DNA of 64,000 nt from Mrakia gelida (taxonomy: Eukaryota > Basidiomycota > Tremellomycetes > Cystofilobasidiales > Mrakiaceae). Below, in pieces: positions 22,096 to 40,400 of this stretch. The DNA is taken from positions 1,550,001 through 1,614,000 of the forward strand of contig BRON01000007.1 of NCBI GenBank assembly GCA_024345305.1, given 5' to 3'. Each line of letters starts with the position of its first letter. The first letter of the stretch is position 1. The notes under the pieces are model-generated. The model ran no database searches. It was not told the origin of the DNA and saw only the letters and a program-made list of their open reading frames with translations. Both the position numbers and the translations under genes were made by a program.

Positions 22096-23283
22096 ATGTC
22101 CCTCAAAAGATTCGTAGATAATGTAAGTCGACGTTCTCTTCGTCTCGTTCTCCTCCGTCCCAGGAATCGACTCGAGAAAGAGCGGTCTCCTGGGAGGAAG
22201 AAGGGATGGAAGAAACGCTCGAGCTGACCCCTTCTCCGCCTTCCTTCCTTTGCCCCTCCTTCCCCCTCCTCCTGCCTCTCGTCCCTCCCTCCCTTCGCTT
22301 CCATCCGTCCAGGTGATCACCACCGGACCTCGGTACTTCGCGCGTCAGATGTGGTACATCTGCGATCCAAAGACGGGAACCTTCAAGGGAAGAGACGAGT
22401 CAGTCCAACCCATCCTTCCCCTCCTCTCCTCCGCCTGACCCCCATTCCAACTGCGTTCGCTCATTCATCTCTCTCCCTTCTTGTTCTGTGTTCCCTTCCC
22501 CTCAGCTTCGGGAACAGATACTTCGAGAACCTCGACCCCCAGAAGGAAGTTCCAGGAAGGCATAGATGGGTCGATCTCAACCAGGTTCGTTCACCTCCGT
22601 CCTCCGTCTCCCCGACGCACCTCTCTCTCCTTTCCTTCCCCCATCCTCCCTCCCCGAACTTCACGAGCACTCTCGCATGTAGAGGGAGGTATTCCTCGAC
22701 GTCCCATCATCTCGTGCACCCAAAAGCTCCCTTACGGAGGCCTCTCGGAACACCTCCAACCCCTTTCCCCATCTCTTACAACTCCAAGCTCACCCTCTTC
22801 TCCTTCCTTCGTTCCTCTCCTGCCAGGATCAATACCAAATCTCTCAGATCCCCCCAGAGTGGCATTCCTGGCTCAACCATATCAGAGAACTACCTCCGAC
22901 GGAGGATTCTATCGTGAAAGCCTCTACGCCGAGTTGGAAACAGGTTCGTCGAGCTCACCATTCCTTTCCCTGCTCACCGTTATCTCCCTTCGCTCTCCTC
23001 GCATGCCTACCTTCCTCGAGAAGCACCTCAGTGATTACCCAGTCCCCTGAGGCTGACCTCCCTCTTTTCTCCCCATCCATCCCTCACTCGCGTCCTCCTC
23101 CCCATCCCATTCCAACCCTCCCTCTCCTCTCGATCCTCCTGTCCAACCCAGGCCCACCGCGAGACCCTCACCGGAACCCGAGGAGCTTACCGCCCCTACT
23201 CAACCGTCGGACCCAAGATCATCGATTGGACGCCTAGAGTCGCTGCCAGAGGAGGAGGAGGAGCGACTGTTGATGGGGCTTGA
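22096..23283 (+). CDS. NADH:ubiquinone oxidoreductase subunit NDUFA12 (B17.2)
   Basis: Accessory subunit of respiratory complex I in the mitochondrial inner membrane. The start ATG at 22096 gives MSLKRFVDN; the TGA is at 23281-23283. Exons in order: MSLKRFVDN | VITTGPRYFARQMWYICDPK...FKGRD | FGNRYFENLDPQKEVPGRHR, WVDLNQ | a segment with QISQIPPEWHSWLNHIRELP (22835-22895) | the ETLTGTRGAYRPYSTVGPKI exon. The motifs GNRYFEN, GRHRWV, PPEWHSWL and YVPYST-like (YRPYSTVGPK) are those of the B17.2 family. It is about 145-150 residues, the usual length. The middle boundary near 22780-22840 is less certain. Its presence shows the fungus has complex I. Confidence 0.93.
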
Positions 23284-23785
23284 TTCGCGTCGCGTTTTGA
23301 CCTCCTTTCACTCGCTCGCCTCGTCCGCTTCTTTTGCATTCTCACTTTTCGTTGTACCTTTTTTAGACCCATTTTTCTTGATTTACGATTCCGACTTTTG
23401 ATGACCTTTTCTTCTTTCGCGTTTGAACGAACGAATGGACGACGAGTGGAAGGTTGAGCGAGAGGACCGGGGGGCTAGAGTAAGATTGACGGCAGGTTTT
23501 CCTATCAGGCAAGAGCGCGAGAGATGGAAGGTCAAGGCATGCGCATATGGAGATACAGGTAAGCGAGATAGAGAAGATACAGTAGACGAGAGGGGACGGC
23601 GCGTCGTGCTCGGCCTTGTCGAAGGAGGGCTTTGCTCTTCTGACGATCTACGTAAGCTGATAAATGAAGAAAACAAAAGAGTCAGCCGAGGCTCCATGTA
23701 CCAGAACACGTCGGCGAGAGGTCAAAGAGCGATGGCAGACGTCCGCTCGACGCGTCCGCCTCGTTCGAGAAAAAATCGACTCACT
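23284..23785. other. Convergent intergenic region, NDUFA12 to small secreted protein
   Basis: About 500 bp between two stop codons. T-rich sequence after 23330 (runs TTTTTT and AATCAAG-like AT patches) looks like the NDUFA12 3' UTR. One GACGCGTC palindrome (23749-23756). No gene. Confidence 0.4.
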
Positions 23786-24119
23786 TTAAGGCGTAGGAGC
23801 GATCAAGAGAGGAGTGACAGCAGCCATGCACAAGCCCTGAGCTACAGAGCAAGCTACGAGAGCGACGGGTACTCCTAGTCCCAGGGTGAAAGTCCCTGAG
23901 GCAGAGCAAAAAGTCAACGAGCGAAGCTCGACTCCCGCGTCGTCGGAAAGTTATCTCACCAGCTACCGCACCAGCTGAAGCACAGCACGACACGTAACCA
24001 ATGTGGCAGCCACTTTGTGCAATTCCCCAAGCGATAGGATCTCCGAGGACGGCTGGGACGAGGAGGAGAGAGCCGAGAGCGACGAGGGAGATCTTCTTAA
24101 TTTTTTGGGTTGGGCGCAA
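23786..24119 (-). CDS. Small secreted cysteine-containing protein, start exon unresolved
   Basis: Two exons join cleanly: one up to about 23955 reading KKISLVALGSLLLVPAVLGD, then PIAWGIAQSGCHIGYVSCC and ASAGAVAG; the second reads TFTLGLGVPVALVACSVAQG and LCMAAVTPLLIAPTP, stop TAA at 23786-23788. The N-terminal half is a clear signal peptide ending near VLGDP. The mature part is short (about 60 residues), hydrophobic, with pairs of Cys and Gly/Ala-rich segments. It resembles a group of small fungal proteins with the pattern GPIAYGxCQxGC...CxAA, sometimes annotated as zygote-specific-like, of unknown function. No in-frame ATG precedes the signal peptide in this exon (the nearest start-like codon is TTG at 24119). 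Either a tiny upstream exon supplies the Met, or the start is lost. Confidence 0.7.
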
Positions 24120-25396
24120 GGGAGATGTGGTTTGAGGTTGAAGGAGGAAAGAGGTTCGAAAAGAGAAAATGCCTAGCTAGTCGTATGATTTTGAGTTTTC
24201 GATTAGGGGGAGATAGGAGTTCGAGGGTTGGTGCAGGAGCGAGAAGAAAAGTGACGCGACGCGTCGAAGTTGATGCGTTTGAGCGCAGGGACGGTCTTGC
24301 CTCTCCCGGTGCGAGATATCTCCATCTCTTTCTACTTGTCGATCGATTAAGTACGTCTGGATCTCTTCGAGCAGGATATCTCGCTTTAAAGAGAGAAAAC
24401 AATGCGAAGCTTCTCGAAGGCAACACAAGTTCCCGTCTCTTTCCTTTTGGAGTGTTGGAGATCGACCTCGTCGAAGTCAGAAGTTCACGTCTGCCGTACG
24501 CTATTACTATTGGCCAAGAGAAGACGAGGAGGAGGAAATGAAGAACGACTGAGTCCAGGTTAGTATCGAGTCGACGAGGCTGAAATCTGACTTTTGGCTT
24601 CACGAGCTCCCCATCGTTTCCTTTCCGACCTCCTCCCCTCTTCTTCCGGCACCACCTCACTTCACCTCCCAGCCCCTCCATGGGCAGCTCAACGTATTGA
24701 GTGCTCATCGCAAAGGCATGCTCTCTCGATGAGCTTAAACTCTTGGGAAAGCGAGTTGACGTGGGTGAGCTCGACTTTCCCTTCCCTCCTTTCTCTCACT
24801 CTTCCACAGTACCTTCTTGCCCTTGCCCCCTCCTTGGATTTCTGAGCTAGCGCGAGTAATACCTCTCGCTCTATCTTCTTGACTTGGGGAGAGTCGAGCA
24901 AGCTTGAGGCTGCAATTGGATTGAAGCATCGAAGACATCATCGTGCAGGATGGGCTGACTCTCGCTTCTCCCTTCTTCTCTTTTACCACTTCCCTGGCCT
25001 TCTTCAGCCTTTGACGCAGCTAAAGTGTATACATAACCCTCGTCCAGATCCTCAAGACGAAGCTCAAAGACCTCTGGATGTGGAAGGGGGCAAGTTCTCC
25101 CGCCACGGCATCCTCCGAGAAGGTCGAAGCTCACGCTTCGCTTCCTTCCGTTTTCCTTCGCTCTTCTTGCCTCATCTCAGCCGCTGAGTCTTCTTTTACG
25201 GCGGCCAACTGGCGCTCGTCGCTCTCATCCTATCTTCGTTGGATCTTGGTCTACTCGCTTCGAAGGGGGGAGGACACCGTGTGGGGAGAGGCCTCTGTTG
25301 ACAAGCGAGCGAGCTCGCTTCGCTTGACCTTTCCTTCCTTCTCTCGCTTGCAGCTGCTCCAGCCTCAACCACGATTCCTTCGATCCGCATACATCC
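24120..25396. other. Divergent intergenic region before the ABCC transporter
   Basis: About 1.28 kb between the small secreted protein and the ABC transporter. It holds both promoters. Intron-like pairs are visible on the plus strand (GTGAGC at about 24764 with CTTCCACAG near 24810), which could be a 5' UTR intron of the transporter. A few open frames exist on both strands (for example around 24871-25134, minus) but none has a convincing start, splicing or recognisable product. One GACGCGTC palindrome (24258-24265). Confidence 0.35.
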
Positions 25397-32771
<7,375 letters not shown>

Positions 32772-32777
32772 TAGATG

Positions 32778-32861
32778 GTGAGCTCGCTCGAGTTCAGATC
32801 GCTTCGAAAAAAAGTTGAACCCGACGCTGATCCCGCTTCTCTTTTCCTTTCCCTCTGGCAG
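32778..32861 (+). other. Probable 3' UTR intron 1 of the ABCC gene
   Basis: Begins GTGAGCTC seven bases after the stop codon, has GCTGATC as branch-like site and ends CTCTGGCAG; 84 nt, typical of introns in this window. It lies after TGA and TAG codons, so it is in the untranslated region. Confidence 0.6.
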
Positions 32862-32929
32862 AAGCTCAGATCACGACTCGTAATGAACAGCTACCCATAG
32901 AACGGCCGTCGTAGGAAGAAGAGCTCACG

Positions 32930-33004
32930 GTGAGTCCGATCGTTCGTTCGGCGAAGAGTTGAGTGAGAGAGGAGATTTTGAGCTCACACGTTCCCTTCTC
33001 GCAG
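32930..33004 (+). other. Probable 3' UTR intron 2 of the ABCC gene
   Basis: Begins GTGAGTCC and ends TTCTCGCAG; 75 nt. Same style as the coding introns nearby but downstream of the stop codon. The branch site is weaker than usual. Confidence 0.5.
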
Positions 33005-34463
33005 ACTCATAGAGACGTGCGCCGATGGATCGTACCTTAGCTCAGCTTTAAATTACACGCGAGCCACCCGTGGGAGTAGTGGCTGCATCTGAACGAAGGA
33101 GACGTGAGGGAGAACGTTGAGGACGAGCGGAGGGGGACGGGAACGAGGACGATCTTATGTAGATTTCACCTTCTGAGAACAGCACCACCCTCAAAAGGTT
33201 CAGACGAAGAGTGTCAGTGCCGCTGCTAGTGACTGCCGGCCCAGACAGCGCGATGAACCGTCGGACACGACGCGTTGAGGTGAGTTGAAGTCGGAACGCG
33301 TTTCTCTGCAGGCTGCAAGGTCCCTGCTCGCGCATGAGATAGGAGAAGGTGCGAGATGTACCATAGACATCATCCAGAGCATCAGCATGGTAGGAGAGCA
33401 GACAGCGACCCCAGAGAGCCGAGACGAAAGACGCCGACGACCCTCGAACGCGTCGTCCCTTTCTTTCACCCACCTCCTTTTCCTCTCTTCGAAGCTCGGT
33501 CGCGAGACGTGTATCTGCTTCCTCCTCCCCTTTTCAAGCCAACCAGAACGCTCCTGTTGTCCTCCAAGAGCTCGCTCTGCTCCCCTTCGCGATCAAGAAA
33601 GAGGGTCTTTGACGCGGGGAGAAGAGAGAAATGGAGGTGACCCCCTCGCCCGACGCGAGATGGCTGGACGAGCGAGAGAGACGCGTGAGACGGAATGAAT
33701 TTTGCTTTTCTTGCAGCTGATTGGGAGCGAAAGCGGAGGATATCGACTGGCTGCTCGGATGAGAGATAAATAAAGACGAGCCAAGGTGATCAGCGAAGGA
33801 GGACAAGAATGAAGGAGAGGAAGATCCAAGGAGGCGCTCCCAACTCGCCCAACAGGAGGAGAGAGATCCACCCTTTCTCTCGCTGCTCCCTCCTGCCCCT
33901 CCTATCGCGGTTGTCGGAGAGATAAGATCAGATCCTCGGTTTGTTTGAAAGATGAAGAGGTCTTTCTCCAGCTCAGGAAGAGGGAAAAGTTTGAGGTCCG
34001 TCACCAGGAGAGAAAGCATGGAGGGAGCGCAGCGGAGAGAGGGTTCGCGACTCTCGGCCTCCTTCTCGCTCCGCCCTCTCTCGTTTTCTTCCTCTTCAAC
34101 CCCCACGAGGATCCTCCCCCCTTCCTCTCTTCCTCCCCTTCGCTCTTCCTCTTCCTTTCTGCGACAAGGAACCTCTCCCCTCTCCGCCCCTCTCCCTTCT
34201 TCGCTCGTTTATCTCTCTTCTCCTTCCTTCGCTCCCTCTCACCTTCGATCGGCTCCCCTTTCCTCGCTTCCCTTTCCCTTCCTCTCCCCTCCCTCCCTCG
34301 CCAGGCCCACCTACAACAAATCCCTTCTTCAACTTCCCTTCAAGACCTCAACCTCACCTCAATCTCTCAACAACACTCCTTACCTCTCTCCTCAAAGGAA
34401 GCGGCTCCCTCCTCCCCCTCGCCTCTCCCTCCTCCCTCCCTCCTCCCGCCGCGTCTTGGTTCG
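33005..34463 (+). promoter_or_regulatory. Intergenic region and CT-rich leader upstream of AGS1
   Basis: About 1.46 kb. The left part probably ends the ABCC transcript. From about 34060 to 34460 the plus strand is almost entirely pyrimidine, the longest CT-rich leader in the window, directly before the glucan synthase start; such tracts often mark promoters or 5' UTRs of strongly expressed fungal genes. An open frame runs in phase into the glucan synthase from 33945, but the extra sequence is low-complexity and would bury the signal peptide. Confidence 0.5.
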
Positions 34464-37400
34464 ATGGTTCCTCCTTCGACAACACGACTCCTCCTCCCCT
34501 TCACCCTCCTCCTCTCCTCCCTCCTCCTCCTCGCACCCTCCTCATCAGTCGCCCATCCTTACAAGGCTGATCTCACGGATTGGAACATCAACATCAATGA
34601 GGCTGCAGGAGACAATGTTTTGGAGTATCAGTCAGAGAGAGGAGCTGGAAGGAACGCTACCTACACTCCCTCCCCGGAGAACTGGAGAGCTCTCCCCTTC
34701 TACAACTTGCTACTAGACAAGTGGGCAGTGAGTAACTCGTTTCTCTGTCTCGCGTTCTTATCGGGGGTCTGAGAAGGGAGGGAAGGAGGGAAGGAGAAGG
34801 GCGAGCGAGCGAGGTCAGGTTGGGGGCGAGGGCTGAAGATGAGGGAGGTCAGAACGGGACCTGACGAGACTTCTCCCTTTCCTTGGGCCCTCTTTTTGTA
34901 CATATACAGGATGGAGACCCTACCAACAACGACTACTACAAGACCGTCTTCGAGGCAGATCCTACAGAGGTCAACTTCCGGTACGGAGGAGACGTCAAGG
35001 GACTCATCAAGAAGCTCGACTACATCGAGTCCATGGGAACCAAGGCCATCTACATCGCTGGTACTATCTTCGTGAGTTCAATCCCTACTTCATCCTCTTA
35101 ATCTACCCCTCGAGCTTGTCTCTATGCTTCTCGAATCGAGAAAAAGAGTCGCTGAAACCTTCGTTCTCGCTCCTCCTTCCTCCTCAGGTCAACATGATCT
35201 GGCAAGCCGACGCCTACTCTCCTCTCGATTTCTCGCTCGTCGATCCTCATTGGGGAACCGTGGACGACTGGAGGGATCTGGTTGACGAGGTTCATCGACG
35301 AGGACTGTGAGTACAGCGTCTCTCAAGTTCTGGAAGGAGGAAGGAAGGAAGGGAGGAAGGGGCCGTCGAGCTGACCTGACTTCGGCTCTCCTCCCGCCTC
35401 CCTTTCTTCCCTTTTATTTCCTCTCCACTCTCCTCCTTCCTTCTCTCCCCTCTCCCCCTCCTACAGCTACATCATGCTCGACTTCACCGTCGGAACCATG
35501 GGAGATCTCATCGGATTCGCTGGGTGAGTGCACTTTGTTTTGGGGGATCGCTCGTCGAACGAGGGGAGGAGGAGGACGGCGGCTGACGTCGAAACCTTCT
35601 TCTTCAAAGTCACCTCAACACCTCAACTCCCTTCTCGCTCTCCGAGTACGACGCCGTCTGGAAGGATCCCGTCTACGCTCCTTGGGATCTGAAAGAATAT
35701 CAGGATTTCAAGGTTCGTAGCTCTGTCTACGCGTCTTTCTTTGTCGTCGCTCGAGAGCGAGTCCTCGCCTCTTGGCGTTTCGACGAGGGCTGATCTCTTC
35801 CTTCGTCTTTCTCCCTCTTCTCGTTGCTTCCCATCTCAGTTCACCAACGAGTACAACTCCTCCTGCGAGCTCCCTACCCTCTGGGTCGACGACGGAACCG
35901 TCGTTCGAGTGGATCAGCCTGGATGTTACGCCTCGGAGTTCGATCAGTACGGAGACATGGAGGCCTTTGGAGTGCAGTGAGTGAACAAAACCCTGGCCCG
36001 TGTCCTCTCTCTCTCTCTCTCCTCTTCTTTTCATTTCGCTTCCTTTCCGTCGTCGAGAGGCAGTGGACTGAGAACTATTCCTTTCAAGAACTGACACTCC
36101 CGGCGATCGTCACTCTCGTAGTCCGGATTGGCAGAGGCAGCTTTCCAAGTTCGCTTCTGTACAAGACCGTCTCAGGGAATGGAATCCGGACGTCATGGCC
36201 AAGATTCAGACGTTCTCGTGCCTCGCCATCAAGGCTCTCGACATGGACGCCATCCGAATCGACAAGGCTACTCAGATCACCGTCGACGGACTCGCCGCTT
36301 GGACTTCTCACACTCGTCAGTGCGCGAAGGAGCTCGGGAAGACCAACTTCTTCATCTCCGGAGAGGTCACGGGTGGAAACAACTTCGCTAGTTTGTACCT
36401 GTGAGTTCTCGTTTCGTTTTTGTCGAGAGCTCGAGCTCGTCGTTTCGGGACTCGTCGTCGCGTCCTTCTCTCGCTGACTCGTCTCCCTTCTTTTTCCTAC
36501 TCTTCTTCTTCTCAGTGGTCGTGGTCGAATCGATTCTCAGGCTCCTCAGACCTACGACATCGCCGTCAACGCCAAAGCCTCGGATCAGCAGTACTTCATG
36601 CGAGACGTCGGAGGAAACGGTCTCGACGGAGTCGCGTTCCACTACTCGATCTACCGAGGTCTCACTCGATTCCTTGGGATGGATGGAAACCTGGCCGTTG
36701 CCTACGATGTCGACGTCAACTTCATCACCGCTTACAACCAGATGGTCATCTACAACGACTTCCTCAACCCTGAGACGGGAGTGTTCGACGTTCGACACAT
36801 GTAGTGAGTTGATCCCTCGTCTTCCCTTTTTCCTCCTCTCCTCGACCTCGTTCGCTGACCATGATCTTCTTTTTCTCTTTCTCCAGCGGAATCGGAAACT
36901 TCGACGTCTTCCGATGGGGAGCTCTCGAGTACGGAACGGACAAGTCGCTCCTCGGATCGTTCGTCACGACCATCCTCCTCCCCGGAATCCCTCTTCACTT
37001 TTACGGAGACGAGCAAGGGTTCTACATCTTCGACAACGGAGCCGCCAACTACCTCTTCGGTCGTCAACCCATGTCCTCGTCGGCCGCCTGGCAACGTCAC
37101 GGATGCTACCACCTCGGATCGGAGCAGTACTTCAACATGCCTCTCGAGAAATCGCTCATCGGATGCGAGGACGACTGGAACTCCCTCGACCACTTCGATC
37201 CTACGGCCGACAACAAGCGAGTCATCAAGCACTTCCATCACCTCCGAGAGCAGTACCCTTCGCTCCTCGACGGACTCAACCTCGTTCAGTTCGGAAACTG
37301 GACTCATCAGGAGCAGTACCCTGGATCGAACAGCACTCCTACCGAGCTCGGACTCTGGTCAGCAGCGAGGTCGCCCATCCCAGTCGTCCAGAACCTCACC

Positions 37401-40400
37401 GGAGAGCGAACGACTCAGGTTTGGTTGCTCTACACCAACGAGAACCTCACTCAGACCTACGAGTACGCTTGCGACGGAGAGTCGTGGATCTCGACGCCCT
37501 TCATGGGAGGAGCTCAGATCAGGAACTTGATCTACCCCGTGAGTCTCCTTCTCCTCTTTCTCGTCTATCTCCTCATATCTTCCGTTTTCTCGTTCGTGTC
37601 TTCCGTTTTCTCGTTCGTGTTTCGCGAGCTCGAAGAGAAGAGCTCTCGCTGACGCGTCGATTTCGCTCCCTTTCCTTCAGTTCGACAACATCACGCTCGA
37701 GGACTCCCAAACGTCCTACTACCTCAACACCACCGCTCCCTGGCGAGGATGTCTCCCTCAGATCACCATGGCTCCCTTCTCCTTCGCCGCCTACGTCCCT
37801 ATCGCCGACTGGACTCCTCCCGTCCCAGCTCTCACCAAGTTCGACCCCGGTCACGACGCTCGAGTCCTCGCTCCTCCAGGATCAGCCAACGCTACCGTCG
37901 TCGACGTCCGACTCGAGTACAACATGGAGATGGACTGCAACTCGATCACCAACGGAATCACCTTCGTCACGAGCTTTGACGGAAAGCCTACGATCACCGG
38001 CGTCAACTGTGCGAAGTTCGAGGGATCCTCCGCCGGACATCGCTACGGAGTCGAGCCCTCAGCCTGGTACTGGCAAGCGACGTTGACCAACGTTCCCGAC
38101 GGAATCTTCGAGCTCATCGTGGGAGACGTCAACGCTCAGGACACGACGATGGGATCGACCAAGACGACGGATCACCTCCTCGTTCGAAAGGGAGCCGCCA
38201 ACAACCCCATGGTCTTCCCCTCGATCGACTACGACAACTCCGTCTTCTCCAAGACCGACACAGGCTACCTCGTCAACCACACCGCCATCGGAGCCGACAA
38301 GATCCGATACACCTGGAACTACGGTCAGAACTGGACGGACTGGTACGATTGGGAGACGACGACGATCATCAAGAAGGACGACTTCCCCTCCGGATCCTGG
38401 GTCGGTCAGCACATCATCCTCGAATACTGGTCCGAGATCGCCGTCGCTGGACCCGTTCGACTTCACGCCGACATCGGATACGCGACGGAACGACGAGTCC
38501 CCACCTTCCTCGCTCGAGGTCCCTTCAACAACTGGGGATACGACGCCGGAGTCGAGAACGAGTTCAGTCAGAGCGAGTCGAACCCCGACGAGTGGTCCCT
38601 TCAGGTCTCAGGATCTTGGCCTACGATTCTTCAGCTCTGCGTCTTCGGATACAACGACAACTACTTCTACGGAGACGTCGACGGCGACGGAGTTATCGAT
38701 CGACTTCCACCCACCTCCACCGCTCCCAACTACCTCAACATGTCCGCTCCTCCTCACCCTCACGTCGCTTGGAAAGTCGTCATCAACGACGCGACCGGAG
38801 CTTGGAAACTCGTTCCTCAGGGAGACTCGATGGTCTCGGCCGTCATGTTCGCCCTCCTCCTCGCGATCCCTCCCCTCACCGCCATCCTCGCCTGCCTCAT
38901 CTTCAAGTGGCGATTCTACGGGATCCGAACGAACGAGTGGGGAATCAAGCCCGAGAAGACGTCCTACTTCCCCATCATGGACGCGTTCAAGAAGGGAGGA
39001 GTCGCTGGAGCCATGGCGGGAGCGATGGCCGGAGCAGGTTCGAACGAGAAACGGAATCAACAACAAAACGAAGTCGTCCCTACCAAGTCTGGAGCCGTTA
39101 TCGGTTGGCCCGAGGATCCCAAGAAGCCGAGGAGGAAGGTTCTCATCGCCTCGCTCGAGTACGAGATTCTCGACTGGAAGCTCAAGGTCAAGATTGGAGG
39201 ATTGGGAGTCATGTCGACCTTGATGGGGAAGGCGATGACGGACGTGGATCTCGTGTGGGTCGTGCCGAAGGTCAAGGATCTCGAGTATCCCGCTGGAGAG
39301 TACGCCGATCCTATCGAGGTCACCATCTTCGGAGAGTCCTACCTCATCGAGTGAGTTTCGAGTTTCGGAATCGACGCGACTCCTCTTCGTCGACGCGAGC
39401 TGACTCTCGTTCGTCTTTTTCTTCGTTTCTCAGGGTCGAGTCTCACATCGTCGACAACATCACCTACTACATTCTCGACTCGCCTGTCTTCCGAGCTCAA
39501 ACCAAGTCGGATCCTTGTGAGTCCTCGTCTCTCTCGAGCTCTGCAGCCTCGCTCGAAGCTGACTCGTTTTCTTCTCTTCCTTCGCAGACCCTGCTCGAAT
39601 GGACGATCTCTCCTCTGCTATCTTCTACTCGGCTTGGAACCAGGCTATCGCTGAGACTCTTCGTCGTCACCCCGTCATCGATATCGTGAGTCTGTGCCGC
39701 TCCTCTCTCTCGACTCTAACGCAAAACTGACTCGATTCGTCTTCGTTCTTTCAGTACCACATCAACGATTACCACGGCGCTCTCGCTCCTCTCTACCTCC
39801 TCCCCAAGGTCATTCCCGTCTGCCTCTCGCTCCACAACGCCGAGTTCCAAGGTCTCTGGCCTCTTCGAACGAAGGAGGAGATGAAGGAGGTTTGCGCTGC
39901 GTTCAACATCTCGAAGGAGCTCTGCACGAAGGTGAGTCGCGTCGTCCCTTCCCTCTTTTCGACGCGTCTTTCTCGAGCTGACTCCTCCCTCTTCCCTTTT
40001 TCTCTCAGTACGTCCAATTCGGAAACACCTTCAACTTGCTTCACGCCGCCGCCTCGTTCATCAGCGTTCACCAGAACTCGGTCGGAGTCGCAGGAGTCTC
40101 GGACAAGTACGGAAAGCGATCTTGGGCTCGATACCCTGCCCTCTGGACCCTTCGAACCATCGACTCCCTCCCCAACCCCGATCCCACCGATATCGCAGCC
40201 CTCGACGAACAACCCATCGCTGTCGACAAGGTCGTCGTCGACGTCGTCGCTGAGAAGCTTCGACCGGAGAACAAGCGACTCACTCAGGAATGGGCTGGAA
40301 TCAAGCAGGATCCCAACGCCGACCTCTTCGTCTTCGTCGGTCGATGGTCCAAGCAGAAGGGAGTCGATCTCATCGCCGACGTCATGCCCTCCCTCCTCGA

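Noticed and set aside
24097..25190. Open frames on both strands between the small secreted protein and the ABC transporter
   Set aside because: No convincing start, intron phase or family motif. One intron-like pair exists but could be a 5' UTR intron of the transporter.
33945..34463. N-terminal extension of AGS1 from an upstream in-frame ATG
   Set aside because: It would add about 173 low-complexity residues in front of a good signal peptide; the stretch is a CT-rich leader, so the inner ATG at 34464 is preferred.
36401..39689. Long open frames (up to about 560 residues) overlapping AGS1 exons
   Set aside because: They are Arg/Ser-rich off-frame readings of the GC-rich AGS1 codons with no recognisable domain.
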